A stretch of DNA of 64,000 nucleotides from JAJDAT01 sp964344185. Lineage in GTDB: Bacteria; Nitrospinota; Nitrospinia; Nitrospinales; JAJDAT01. Of this stretch, positions 44,460 through 54,074 are shown in pieces. The position numbers were made by a program, and so were the translations under genes. Numbering within the stretch: position 1 is the stretch's first letter; each line of letters starts with the position of its first letter. The notes below the pieces were generated by a model. The model worked only from the letters and a program-made list of their open reading frames with translations. It ran no database searches and was not told where the DNA came from. The stretch lies in NCBI GenBank assembly GCA_964344185.1, contig CAYFMN010000014.1, positions 35,142 to 99,141 of the forward strand, given 5' to 3'.

Positions 44460-45670
44460 TATCGCGCTTCTTTGAAAAAAATTTTTCTCGCTACATAAAA
44501 GACCAGTCTGGTATAGCGGCTTTAATGGGAGCGGTGATAACTATAGTTGTGCTGGGAACAGTAGCCTTAAACTATTGGGTTGAATCAAGGCATAAACATG
44601 CTGGCAGCGCTTTAACTATGACTTCGACAAATGCCTTTTTTATTGCCGAATCAGGCATCAGATATGTGGAAGGCTGCTTAATCAAAGACCCAAACAACGC
44701 CGCCTGCTGGTGTAACCAAGGCAGTTCAAGTTGTTCGACTTGGGCAACTACGCCTAACATTTCAACGCCAATCCCTATATCGGGTGGGGCTTTTACAGTC
44801 GCATTTAGTAATAAAAGCGCAAGTTCGGTGAGAGCGACTTCCGTCGGAACTTTCAGAATGGCTGAAAGAGTAATAGGAAAAACTATTTCTGTAGCTGGCG
44901 GTTGCGCCTTTACAACTCATTCAGTTTCTGCTTGCACTAGCATAAACATACTCAATAATGCAGAAACCGACGCCAGTACGGGGCTTGTATCTTGCGAACC
45001 GCCTTTAGTAGAAACAATTCCAGCATTTTCTGGAAGCTCCGGTTGTCCTAATGCAGCTTTCCCAAATTTTGACTTTGCAACCCATGTAACTTCTGGAGCG
45101 TTAAACCATACTAATTTTTGTAATTTCACCATAGATGGTAGCAACAGTTTTACAATTTCATCAGACACGACTGTTAATGTTGCTGGAGATTTAAAGGTAA
45201 AAACTCAAAGTTCCATCAAAATTAGAAATAACGCAAAAGCCGTTTTTAAGGTCCGGGGTTTCATTAAAGTTCAAAATAATGCTGATTTTGACGTAAACGA
45301 TAGCACTAATAAAGACGGCGCTTTAACGCTGCATAGCAATGGGCTCTTCCTATTAGATAATACCGCTAAGATTAACCAAGTTAATGGCTTAAACCAATCT
45401 CCTTTAGGAGTTGAAGACGTTTTAGTCTTGGCTGGAACAGACGCCACTACAGAAAACTCCACAGTTTTTGTCGGAGGCATTATGGCCAACAACGACATAT
45501 TGGTTAAAAACAATAACGACTCTTATGGCGCATTATTTGGCGATAATGTAACATTACAAAATAACTCCAACCTTGTGTATGGTAGTTTGGCTGGTTCCGA
45601 AGCCGAAGGTTACGGTCAATGCCAAGGCGGAGCCGGTGGCGAGCAGGTCCCTCCAGACTACTCTGGATAA
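44456..45670 (+). CDS. PilX-like minor pilin / tip protein with beta-helix region
   Basis: A 404-residue protein. Its N-terminus has QSGIAALMGAVITIVVLG, a prepilin-like stalk with Gly-Ile cleavage but no Glu at +5, as in PilX-type pilins. The body is rich in Cys, Ser, Thr and Asn, with repeated short strands in the last third (IKIRNNAKAVFKVRGFIKVQ, NADFDVNDSTNKDGALTLHS) suggesting a beta-helix. The end is Gly-rich. It could be a pilus-tip adhesin. It overlaps the preceding gene by four bases. Confidence 0.68.
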   Translation: MISRFFEKNFSRYIKDQSGIAALMGAVITIVVLGTVALNYWVESRHKHAGSALTMTSTNAFFIAESGIRYVEGCLIKDPNNAACWCNQGSSSCSTWATTPNISTPIPISGGAFTVAFSNKSASSVRATSVGTFRMAERVIGKTISVAGGCAFTTHSVSACTSINILNNAETDASTGLVSCEPPLVETIPAFSGSSGCPNAAFPNFDFATHVTSGALNHTNFCNFTIDGSNSFTISSDTTVNVAGDLKVKTQSSIKIRNNAKAVFKVRGFIKVQNNADFDVNDSTNKDGALTLHSNGLFLLDNTAKINQVNGLNQSPLGVEDVLVLAGTDATTENSTVFVGGIMANNDILVKNNNDSYGALFGDNVTLQNNSNLVYGSLAGSEAEGYGQCQGGAGGEQVPPDYSG

Positions 45671-45715
45671 CAAGTTTTTCTAAATCGAATTCCTTAAAAT
45701 CTTTCCCGGTTTCAA

Positions 45716-45744
45716 AGTTTTTTTACTTGCATTGTAAAAAAACT
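45716..45744. terminator. AT-rich inverted repeat between pilin and pilM genes
   Basis: AGTTTTTTTAC (45716-45726) pairs perfectly with GTAAAAAAACT (45734-45744), loop of seven, 45 bases after the PilX-like stop. The run of T residues is inside the stem, so terminator strength is doubtful. It could also be an operator before pilM. Confidence 0.35.
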
Positions 45745-45808
45745 AGACTGCGATGGGGAAGTTGTGCCATAATTCAAAATAAAATACTGCCTTATATTTG
45801 AATGAGTT

Positions 45809-47009
45809 ATGAGCAAATTAAAACTTCCTTCAATAAAGTTTCCATTCAAAACTCCATCCTTCAAAATCCCTGGACTAGGGAAAGGGAGCAGCGGAAAATC
45901 CGTTGGTTTAGATATTGGGTTCCATTCTATAAAGATCGTTGAAGTAGTTTCCCATGGGTCTGGATTTGAAATTACCAATTTCGCCATAAAAGAAATTCCT
46001 CCTTCTGTATTATCTTTTCCAGATCGCGCTCAAGCTCTTGGTCAAATGATCAAACAAATGTTTGAAGAGAAAAATTTCGAAACAGATCAAGTTTATTTAT
46101 CGGTGAGCGGACACAATGTCGTCATCAGACATTTAGAATTACCCAAAATCCCCAAAGAAGAAATTTTAGACGCTACCCGATGGAACGCCAAAGAAGAGGT
46201 TCTTTTTTCTGTGGAAGACGCCTTTGCTGATTATCACATCACAGGCGAAGTGACTAAAGACGACGGCGTATCTTATTATCAATTATTAAGCGTTATCGTA
46301 AGAGCGGATATTGTTCCATTTCTCGTTTCTATTGCGGATAAAGCAGGTTTAAAGCCCTTAGGGGTTACAATAATTCCTCTAGCCTTATGGAATTACGACA
46401 GCTCCTTCAACCAATTGGAACCTGGGACCGTAACTAGTTACATTGATATGGGAGCCGAACGGACCAGAGTTTATTTTGTTATCGACGGCGAATTGAGATT
46501 TTCTAGAGAAATTCCCAATGGAGGAAAGAATGTCACAGCCGCTATTACCGGCGATTATATTTTAGAAGACGAAACAAAAATTAATGTGGACGCCGTGCGG
46601 GCGGAAACGATCAAAAAAACTTACGGACTACCCGCAGAAGACTCATTAGAAATTACTCAAGAAGGAATTCCGCTTCTTGATATACGAGAACGGATTATTC
46701 CGGTTGTTGAAAAACAGCTAGAAGAATTTATGCGGTCTATCGATTATTTCAAAAATCAATACAAGCAAAATGCGGTTCATCGCATCATACTTTCCGGAGG
46801 CTCTGGTAGTTTGAAAGGTTTTTATCAATTTCTTTCCGCTAATTTAGAAATTCCTATAGAAAGATGTAACCCTCTATTTCAATCGACTAAGCCATTAGCC
46901 AGCGTATCTCAAGAAAACACCAAGCTTTTAGGGCCAAGCCTAACAACCGCCGCAGGTTTGGCTTTGGGAAAATGTAGTAGAATTAATGTACTGCCTGAGG
47001 AACTTAGAT
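45809..47009 (+). CDS. pilM: PilM, type IV pilus actin-like protein (fused to PilN)
   Basis: Cytoplasmic actin-fold component of the PilMNOP alignment complex. Residues about 25-385 show the ATPase pattern: VGLDIGFHSIKIVEV, VTSYIDMGAERTRVYFVIDG and HRIILSGGSGSLKGFYQFL. PilM proteins normally end near GLALGK, but here the chain continues into CSRINVLPEELR, the typical first residues of PilN, before the N-gap at 47010. The start of PilN therefore appears joined to PilM without a stop. I list the two halves separately because the gap hides the join. Confidence 0.9.
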
Positions 47010-47019
47010 NNNNNNNNNN
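47010..47019. other. Assembly gap of ten Ns
   Basis: Ten N bases of arbitrary length inside the pilM-pilN region. Reading PilM straight across shifts out of the PilN frame; since real length is unknown, this is an assembly artefact, not evidence of a frameshift. Confidence 0.98.
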
Positions 47020-47640
47020 TCCATTAAAAAAGACATTGTTAAATGGGCTCCCTACTCATTGATCCCCATTTTTATAATCGCAATAATCCTAGTAAGCTCT
47101 AACATCCGAGGTAGAATAGAAGCTGCGCAAAAAAGATTAAATAAAGTTCAACTACAATTAACCACCTTGCAAGCTAAAGCCGAAGCGGCTCAAAACCCAG
47201 CAAAGGTTTTAGAAAAAATTATAGTAGAAAGAGAATCTCTGGAAAAACAACTTAAGGACCTCCCAGGTGTTTATCGAGTTATCGATATAAAAAAAATATT
47301 AAAAGAACTCGCAAGAATTATTCCACCTGAGACCTCACTATTAAAATTAGTGTATAACGCTAAAAGGGATAAGGACGATGATAAAAGAGGAGATATTTAT
47401 CTTAAAGGTATCTTTTTCGGTAATGAAAGAACGTCGTTACAAGCTCTTACAAACTTTCTTAATTCTCTAAAAGAATCTCCTTATTTTACAATTTTTAAAT
47501 TGGAAGACACAGACGCCGAAGGAACTGAAATTTATACAAGTCCCGGTTTAAAGTTTAAAATTTCCGCTTTCCCAAAAGAATCAGAGAATCTATCGCTTAG
47601 AAAAGCAAATACTAACAAAGCCGCGAAATCTACCTCATGA
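47020..47640 (+). CDS. pilN: PilN, type IV pilus inner-membrane protein (5' end in gap)
   Basis: Bitopic inner-membrane protein of the PilMNOP complex. After the gap the frame reads SIKKDIVKWAPYSLIPIFII, giving one membrane segment ending VSSNIR, then a coiled coil (KVQLQLTTLQAKAEAAQ) and a ferredoxin-like periplasmic domain (ILKELARIIPPETSLLKLVY). Its N-terminal motif INVLPEE lies before the gap as an extension of PilM. No start codon is needed within this part if the two are fused. The stop overlaps pilO (ATGA). Confidence 0.9.
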   Translation, partial: SIKKDIVKWAPYSLIPIFIIAIILVSSNIRGRIEAAQKRLNKVQLQLTTLQAKAEAAQNPAKVLEKIIVERESLEKQLKDLPGVYRVIDIKKILKELARIIPPETSLLKLVYNAKRDKDDDKRGDIYLKGIFFGNERTSLQALTNFLNSLKESPYFTIFKLEDTDAEGTEIYTSPGLKFKISAFPKESENLSLRKANTNKAAKSTS

Positions 47641-48221
47641 ACAAACTTGATCTAAAAAAACTTACCCCAAGAGAAAAAGTCATCATGGTTGCAATGACAT
47701 TGGTGGTTATTGGGTTAGGTTTCTTTAAACTTGAATATGAGGTTCAAGAAAAAAAACTAAAAAAGATTACCGGCCAAATAAATAAAACTAATATTTCTTT
47801 AAATTCCTTGGCAAAAATAATTCCAGCTGCCGCCAAAGTAAAAAACATCGAGAAAAAAATCGCTAATTTTAAAGAAAATAACTCCCAACTAAAAAAAGAC
47901 ATTAAATTTGCCAAAAGCAGAATGAAGGGAAGTTATTTAGAAATATTAAACGCATTGAATGCCGAAGCTGAAAAAAGTAAAGCAATACTTAAATCAACTC
48001 AAACTAGCGATGAAGAAATAAAAAAAGGAAAATTAAAATATATAGAAGTAACCGTAAAAATGGTAATTCATAGCGACTATAAAGCCATCTCCAGCTTTAT
48101 TGACGGTTTGGAAAAAATTCCCGCGAATATCTTTCTAGATAAAATAGAAATCAAAAGAAAAGACGAAATTTTACCCAATATTCAAACTAAGCTAACCTTA
48201 AAACTTTATGCGCTCACATGA
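47637..48221 (+). CDS. pilO: PilO, type IV pilus inner-membrane protein
   Basis: Bitopic inner-membrane partner of PilN. The 194-residue protein has a short cytoplasmic start (MNKLDLKKLTPREK), one membrane segment (about 16-33), a coiled coil (about 35-95) and a ferredoxin-like domain ending IQTKLTLKLYALT. The gene overlaps pilN and pilP by four bases on each side, so translation is tightly coupled. Sequence conservation is low in this family; the call rests on topology plus position. Confidence 0.88.
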   Translation: MNKLDLKKLTPREKVIMVAMTLVVIGLGFFKLEYEVQEKKLKKITGQINKTNISLNSLAKIIPAAAKVKNIEKKIANFKENNSQLKKDIKFAKSRMKGSYLEILNALNAEAEKSKAILKSTQTSDEEIKKGKLKYIEVTVKMVIHSDYKAISSFIDGLEKIPANIFLDKIEIKRKDEILPNIQTKLTLKLYALT

Positions 48222-48724
48222 TTCAATCTCGATTCGTTATATTCTTAGTTTATTTATTTATATGGGTTTTTGTTTTTTCTCCACTTTCATATTCTCAGCA
48301 ACTTAACAATCAAGCCCCTTTTCCAGAATTGGGAAAACCGCCTCTTAAACCAGGGATAAGGCCTCCAACACAACCTCCTCTTGGAGCCCCCCCTTCAATA
48401 TCGCCAAAATCTATTGAAGCGGACGAAGAATTTCGTAATCCATTTTTATTACCTGATGGAGTTTATTTAAAATCCGAACTTGTAAATGAGGCAAAACCTG
48501 AAGAACCTGAAGGGGAACCTACCTTGCAAGCCGTCACTATCACCAAAAAAAATCGAATCGCAACTATTAACAATTTTAACTTCGAAGTAGGCGATATTGC
48601 CTTTGGAAAAAAAGTAGTCGCTATTTCCAATGATCGAGTAATCCTCGAAAATGAGGCAGAGCGAATTACTTTAACCCTAAAAAATAGGTTTTTTAAAATT
48701 AAAGTAAATAAAGGCCTGAATTAA
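48218..48724 (+). CDS. pilP: PilP, type IV pilus secretin-linking protein
   Basis: Connects PilNO to the PilQ secretin across the periplasm. The 168-residue protein has a hydrophobic leader (about 7-26, FLVYLFIWVFVFSPLSYS) without a lipobox cysteine, unlike many PilP lipoproteins. A Pro-rich stretch follows (about 30-65, PPLKPGIRPPTQPPLGAPP). A C-terminal beta-sandwich ends it, with TLQAVTITKKNRIATINNFN and GDIAFGKKVVAISNDRVIL. The next 281 bases (48725-49005) are A/T-rich with no gene. Confidence 0.87.
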   Translation: MIQSRFVIFLVYLFIWVFVFSPLSYSQQLNNQAPFPELGKPPLKPGIRPPTQPPLGAPPSISPKSIEADEEFRNPFLLPDGVYLKSELVNEAKPEEPEGEPTLQAVTITKKNRIATINNFNFEVGDIAFGKKVVAISNDRVILENEAERITLTLKNRFFKIKVNKGLN

Positions 48725-49005
48725 AAGAAATTCTGCGATTCATAAAATCAAGCTCTCCTTATTTAATGACCTAAAAAAACTAAACCTTTTTCAAATTTTT
48801 AAAAATCCTATTTTCTAAAATCCATTTCTCACCAAACCTTCTCCTTTTTCAGTTTTTAACTCTAAATTCTATTTTTCTTCAAAAAACTAAATAACCCCAA
48901 TAAAATCAATTTTTTTTAGACTATTTTTATAAATTAATGTATCATTATTTGATATAATTTATATCAATTATATTAAAATCTAAAAACCTTATATATCATC
49001 GAAAA

Positions 49006-50994
49006 ATGCCCCCCTGTCTGGTTCAAAAAAATAACGGGTTTTTTACATACATAACTAAAAAGATTATTTTACTTATTTTTTTAGGGTTCTTTTTTTTATC
49101 AGCATGCATGTCTAATAAAATCGCATATAAAGAGAATAAAAAACCTAAAGCCGTCGCCGAACCTTCTCTTTCCGTGAGCGCGAAAAAACTAGAAGAACCG
49201 GAAGGACCTGAATCCGACGAAGACTGGGACGAAGATTTAGAAACTGCCAAAATGGCAAAAACATCACAAAAAAGTAGGGTTAAACGAAGATCCCCATTGA
49301 GAAGTTTAGTCGAAACTCAACAATCGTTCTTATATCCAGAAGCCACTGTAAACAATGAGTTAGAACCAGCTTCTCGAAAGAAAAAATCGATATATGAAGA
49401 CGATCCATCAGAAATTCTTTTAACTCAAAGCGACACTGAAACTAGAAAACTAAGAGAAAGAGGACCAAAGTTTAGTATTTCCGCCAAAGACGTGGACATA
49501 AAAACAATCTTATTTTCAATTTCAAAAGAAATTGATCAAAATATTTTAATCGACCCTTCCATTAATCAAAAGGCTTCGGTCGATTTAAAAGACGTTCCTC
49601 TTACAGAAGTATTAGACGCTTTATTAACGCCCTTAAAATTAAAATACACGATTGAAAAAGATTATATCCGAGTGGCGGCAGATAAAATGGAAACTCGGAT
49701 TTTTCATTTAAACTATATTATTTCGCGTCGACAAGGCAGCAGTAATCTTCAATCTTCCAGCGGTTCTCAAATTTCAGGAGCAGGTATCTCCGGGAGTTCA
49801 AGCGGCTCAGGCAACGCTCGGACAACTAGCAGTTTACTTTCCTCGGAAGAAACAGATCTTTGGAACGAAATAACAACAGGTCTCAAACAATTTCTCAGTC
49901 CAGGAACAAAAATTGAGGGAACCGCAGATAGCGGAGCGGACGCAGCGGCAGCAGCTCCGGCGGCAGCGGCCCCAGCAGCAGGAGGAAGTCCCCTAAGCGC
50001 CGCACTTGGCGCAATTGGCGGAGGAACGGCCCCGGCAGCTCCGGCAGCGGGTGAAGCCGAGGGCGATACCGGGGGCGATGCAGTTGATGGAAAAACTGAA
50101 AATGGCTTCGTTTCTATTAATAAACAAGCTGGATTAATTATAGTTAGGGACTTCCCTGAGCAATTACTAAAAGTAGCCGAATATTTAGAAGCGGTGGAAG
50201 GATCAACCCAAAGACAAGTATATATTCAAGCTCAAATTTTAGAAGTCAATCTAAACGATGAATATCGTTTAGGAATAGATTGGAGTACGGTTACGCCTAT
50301 AAGCATAATTCACGATGGGCTAGCCTCTAACCCATCAACATCGTTAATACAAGGCACCTCTAATTTAACTTATGGTATTAGTAACGCAAAATTGAATTTA
50401 GTGGTTGAAGCATTGCAAAATCAAGGTTCTGTTTCAGTGCTTTCGAGCCCTAAAATTGCAACCCTAAATAATCAACGAGCGGTCATTAAGGTTGGAACCG
50501 AAGACGTTTTTTTTGTTCCTGAAGTAACTCCAGCCACAACAACAACAGCTTCGGCGACGACTTTCCAACCCGCTACCGTAACAGTGGGTATTATTTTAGA
50601 CGTATTGCCTCAAATAAACATCAACGGCCAGGTTATGATGAGCATTAATACCAGTATCTCCGAACGCACCGGAACGGCTGTTTCTCCCGATGGGATTAAT
50701 CGAGTTCCAATTCTAAATGTTCGGGAAGCCAATAATGTCGTATTATCGCAAAATGGACAAACAATCATCATCGGAGGATTGATGCAAGATCGGAAAACTA
50801 CCGGAACTAATGGAGTTCCTCTGTTAGAAGATCTTCCGCTCTTTGGCCGCTTATTCCAACGAGAGCTAGAAACTACAGAGAAAACAGAATTGGTGATTTT
50901 GCTAACTCCAGAAGTTATTGCTGGGAAAAAGATTGACGAGCGAGTGCTTGCAGAAACTATGAATGCAAAAAAAATGGGAGTTAAGTTTAATTAA
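49006..50994 (+). CDS. pilQ: PilQ-like secretin, predicted lipoprotein
   Basis: Outer-membrane channel for the type IV pilus. The 662-residue protein begins with a hydrophobic leader and lipobox FLSAC (Cys about 34). An acidic linker follows, then an STN/secretin N-domain (FSISAKDVDIKTILFSISKE). A Ser/Gly/Ala-Pro-rich insertion (about 245-355) separates this from another N-domain and the secretin core with VGIILDVLPQINI and GVPLLEDLPLFGRLFQRE. A lipoprotein start is more typical of GspD-type secretins, but pilMNOP context supports PilQ. The AMIN domain usual in PilQ was not seen. Confidence 0.88.
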   Translation: MPPCLVQKNNGFFTYITKKIILLIFLGFFFLSACMSNKIAYKENKKPKAVAEPSLSVSAKKLEEPEGPESDEDWDEDLETAKMAKTSQKSRVKRRSPLRSLVETQQSFLYPEATVNNELEPASRKKKSIYEDDPSEILLTQSDTETRKLRERGPKFSISAKDVDIKTILFSISKEIDQNILIDPSINQKASVDLKDVPLTEVLDALLTPLKLKYTIEKDYIRVAADKMETRIFHLNYIISRRQGSSNLQSSSGSQISGAGISGSSSGSGNARTTSSLLSSEETDLWNEITTGLKQFLSPGTKIEGTADSGADAAAAAPAAAAPAAGGSPLSAALGAIGGGTAPAAPAAGEAEGDTGGDAVDGKTENGFVSINKQAGLIIVRDFPEQLLKVAEYLEAVEGSTQRQVYIQAQILEVNLNDEYRLGIDWSTVTPISIIHDGLASNPSTSLIQGTSNLTYGISNAKLNLVVEALQNQGSVSVLSSPKIATLNNQRAVIKVGTEDVFFVPEVTPATTTTASATTFQPATVTVGIILDVLPQININGQVMMSINTSISERTGTAVSPDGINRVPILNVREANNVVLSQNGQTIIIGGLMQDRKTTGTNGVPLLEDLPLFGRLFQRELETTEKTELVILLTPEVIAGKKIDERVLAETMNAKKMGVKFN

Positions 50995-51001
50995 ATTCGC
51001 T

Positions 51002-51034
51002 AAAGGCCTGGTTTTAATTGGCCTTTAATTTTTT
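51002..51034 (+). terminator. Rho-independent terminator after pilQ
   Basis: AAAGGCC (51002-51008), loop of 11, GGCCTTT (51020-51026), then AATTTTTT. It ends the pil operon just before the ExeA-like gene, so that gene may need its own promoter or readthrough. Confidence 0.75.
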
Positions 51035-51054
51035 GAACGTTATTTTTGGTCCTT

Positions 51055-52473
51055 ATGTACGAAAGTTTTTACGGTTTAAAAGAAAAACCTTTTAGTTTAA
51101 CCCCAGACCCAAAGTTCCTATATTTAAGTAAACAGCATCAAGGCGCTTTGGATCATATGCTATATGGCATTAAACAAAAAGAAGGGTTTATGACCATTGT
51201 CGGCGATGTTGGCACCGGTAAAACAACGTTATGCCGTTGTTTATTAGACCGGCTTGACGATTCTGTTCAAGTTGCTTTGATATTAAATCCGATGCTTTCC
51301 GACATTGATCTACTTCGTACCTGTCTTTATGACCTACGAATAGAACCCAGTCTGTATTTAGCGCATACCCCTGTTGACGTTATTCCAAATAATACGGGAC
51401 AATTGCCTCAAAATGTCAAAACTGGAAACAACCTAAAGTCAATCGAAGAAAAATCATTAATTGATTGCCTTTCAAAAAAAGAACTAATAGACGTTTTAAA
51501 TGCTTTTCTTCTAAAACAACACGAAGAAAATAAGTCAACAGTCTTAATTATTGACGAGGCGCAAAATCTTTCCTTTGACGTCATGGAACAAGTTAGAATT
51601 TTATCTAATCTGGAAACCGAAAAAGAAAAGCTTCTACAAATTATTTTCGTCGGGCAATTGGAATTAACGGAAAAACTAAATCGTCCAGAGCTAAAACAAT
51701 TGAATCAAAGAATTTCAATTCGCTATCGAATTCCTCCATTAACCAGGGAAGAAACGTACAACTACGTTAATCATCGAGTAATGATTGCCGGAACAGTTTC
51801 GCGTATTCGCTTTAACTCCTCGGCTCTAAAAACAATTTATAACTACTCAAAAGGATACCCTAGGCTCATCAATTTAGTGAGCGACAGAGCTCTTCTTTCG
51901 GCTTTCAACGCCCAAACAGATTCAATTGAAGCGGGTCACGTTAAGCAAGGAATAAAAAGCCTTTCGGGCGTCGACGCAATGGAACGTTCTTGGAAAGAAG
52001 TTGTTAAAGGAAACGCAAGTTTAGCGTTTTCTATTTTATTCTTTTTAGCCGGTTTAGTTTTCTTTTTCTCAGGGCAATCAAACGATAAAAATACAAATGA
52101 ACTATTGCAATTGACTTCACAACATGACAACTCCCAAAATTTAATCGAAACCAAAACAAATTTAGTTCCAACAAAAAACGTTGAGATTTCAGAAAATAAC
52201 CAATCTTCCGATCAAATAGCGCATAATTATAAAGAGGACTATAGAATCCAAGTTTACGCGTTTAGTAAACAAAAAACGGCTGAAGAAAACGCTCGATTAT
52301 TAAAAGCTGAAGGGTTCAAAACTTATTGGAAAAAAATTAATTCTTCTGGGCAAACTTGGTTTGTAGTTTATGTAGGTCCATTTAAAGCAATAACCGAAGC
52401 AAAATCGAGCCTAAAACGATTAAAAACTTCTGGCCGCAACCCTTTATTGCTTTCGCTTTCAAATCCCGGTTAG
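51055..52473 (+). CDS. ExeA/GspA-like AAA ATPase with SPOR domain
   Basis: Membrane ATPase proposed to help secretin assembly through peptidoglycan. ATG 51055 gives the canonical start MYESFYGLKEKPFSLTPDP; an upstream TTG would add three residues. Walker A is GDVGTGKTTLCR and Walker B VLIIDEAQNLS. There is one membrane segment (LAFSILFFLAGLVFFFSG, about residues 325-342). The periplasmic end carries a SPOR domain (RIQVYAFSKQKTAEENARLL, WFVVYVGPFKAI), which binds denuded glycan. The SPOR end replaces the usual PG_binding domain of ExeA. Confidence 0.9.
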   Translation: MYESFYGLKEKPFSLTPDPKFLYLSKQHQGALDHMLYGIKQKEGFMTIVGDVGTGKTTLCRCLLDRLDDSVQVALILNPMLSDIDLLRTCLYDLRIEPSLYLAHTPVDVIPNNTGQLPQNVKTGNNLKSIEEKSLIDCLSKKELIDVLNAFLLKQHEENKSTVLIIDEAQNLSFDVMEQVRILSNLETEKEKLLQIIFVGQLELTEKLNRPELKQLNQRISIRYRIPPLTREETYNYVNHRVMIAGTVSRIRFNSSALKTIYNYSKGYPRLINLVSDRALLSAFNAQTDSIEAGHVKQGIKSLSGVDAMERSWKEVVKGNASLAFSILFFLAGLVFFFSGQSNDKNTNELLQLTSQHDNSQNLIETKTNLVPTKNVEISENNQSSDQIAHNYKEDYRIQVYAFSKQKTAEENARLLKAEGFKTYWKKINSSGQTWFVVYVGPFKAITEAKSSLKRLKTSGRNPLLLSLSNPG

Positions 52474-52482
52474 GAGACCAAT

Positions 52483-53955
52483 ATGAGTTTAATAGCCGAT
52501 AGTCTAAAAAAAGCGTTAAAAGCTAAAGAATCTCTTGCCCCAAAAATTCCGCAGTTTAATTTAATCGCTTCAAAAAGCAAAGTATCCGGAAAAGTACCAG
52601 ACAAAAAAGTTATTGGACAAGCAATAGCAATCGGAATCTTAGGGATTATCTTTTCTTATCTAGTTTTCTCTGGGGCCTTTGACAAAGGCGTTAAAGTTAC
52701 AGAACTGCCTATTTGGGAAACTTTGGGTCTAAAAAAGAAAAAGCCAGCTCCTATTCAAACAGCTAAAGTTCCAGCTCAGCCGAAACCACAACCGAAAAAT
52801 ACAACTCCAAAACCGGCTCCAACGCCTCCTGTGCAAGAGACCAATACGGTAGAGCCTTTTGTGCCTCCACAAACTACCGAAAACCAAAACCAATTAGAAA
52901 AACCAGTGGTAGAACCGCAGAAAGATGAAAGGGCTGAGGACTTTAATCAAAAAAAACCAATGGAACCTCAGGCAGAGATAATGGCGGAAGAGCCTAATAT
53001 CCAGTCAGAGTCCATTGAAAATAAACTGTCTGAGGATGAAATAGTCGAACCAGAACTAGAAATTAAATCTGGGTCCGAAACAGTGCCTATAAAATCATCG
53101 CCACCGCTAGAAATTAAAATTAAAAGAAGACCAAAAAAAACAGCAAAAAAATATCGCAGAAATAAAACGTCGCCTACTTTGAGATCAAATTTAGTGCAAG
53201 AACCAGCTTCAAACAGAAAAGTTCAGCACGTTGTTATTTTAAGCCCAAAAGAATTCTTTGAGCAAATATCAGGCGAAGATAGAGAAAAAGTTGAAATGGC
53301 GAATTTTTCTCCAGAAGAAATGATTCCCATGAAAAGCTTAGAGTCCCCCGCACCTCTACCAAAAGGATCAACGCCAGAAATTTTCAAAGATTCAAATTAT
53401 TACTTTAATATGGGAACCTTTCATCAAGAAGCGGGCGACCATCAAGAAGCGTTAATCAACTACCAAAAAGCCGCAGAACTAGATCCCAGGAATCCAGAAA
53501 TTTACAATAATATCGGACTCATCTATAAAAAATTAAGAATGTACGACGCTTCACTTGAGCAATTTATGCGAGCCCTTTACATAGACCCTAACTTTTCTAA
53601 AGCTTACAATAATATAGGAGTGGTTTATTATAAAAAGGGGAATATCAAAGGAGCAATTTCTAATTATAAAAAAGCGATTCAAACTGAACCAGATAACTTA
53701 GAAACCTATAATAATTTAGGAATCATCTATAAAAAACAAAACTGGCTGGAAAAAGCCCAATCTGTGTATAACAAAGCGTTTAAAATTGATCCAGATCACC
53801 CTGGCACAAACTATAATTTAGGTTTGCTCTACGAAGAAATGGGAAATATGACTTCAGCAATTTATTTTTATCGAAGATTCATAAAACTTGGCGGGGACCG
53901 TCATCCCAGATTGGTAACGCGAGTAAAAAACCATCTAGAATCATTAGTTGGCTAA
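52483..53955 (+). CDS. GspB-like membrane protein with TPR domain
   Basis: A 490-residue protein. It opens MSLIADSLKKALKAKE, the start seen in GspB/ExeB-type partners of ExeA, with one membrane segment (about 46-66). A long Pro/Glu/Lys-rich region follows (about 85-250). The C-terminal part has about five TPR units (YNNIGLIYKKLRMYDASLEQ, YNNIGVVYYKKGNIKGAISN, YNNLGIIYKKQNWLEKAQSV). AGGAGA precedes the ATG, 9 bases after the ATPase gene. The two probably form an ExeAB-like complex serving the secretin. Confidence 0.78.
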   Translation: MSLIADSLKKALKAKESLAPKIPQFNLIASKSKVSGKVPDKKVIGQAIAIGILGIIFSYLVFSGAFDKGVKVTELPIWETLGLKKKKPAPIQTAKVPAQPKPQPKNTTPKPAPTPPVQETNTVEPFVPPQTTENQNQLEKPVVEPQKDERAEDFNQKKPMEPQAEIMAEEPNIQSESIENKLSEDEIVEPELEIKSGSETVPIKSSPPLEIKIKRRPKKTAKKYRRNKTSPTLRSNLVQEPASNRKVQHVVILSPKEFFEQISGEDREKVEMANFSPEEMIPMKSLESPAPLPKGSTPEIFKDSNYYFNMGTFHQEAGDHQEALINYQKAAELDPRNPEIYNNIGLIYKKLRMYDASLEQFMRALYIDPNFSKAYNNIGVVYYKKGNIKGAISNYKKAIQTEPDNLETYNNLGIIYKKQNWLEKAQSVYNKAFKIDPDHPGTNYNLGLLYEEMGNMTSAIYFYRRFIKLGGDRHPRLVTRVKNHLESLVG

Positions 53956-54074
53956 CTACATAACTGCCTTTTTTCCCATTTCAATTCCATTTTTTTGCTC
54001 TCTCCTTCTCTTGTTTAAGTATTTTAAAAAGCTTAGAATAGCTACCTAAATAATTCTGATCAGATAGTTATTCT

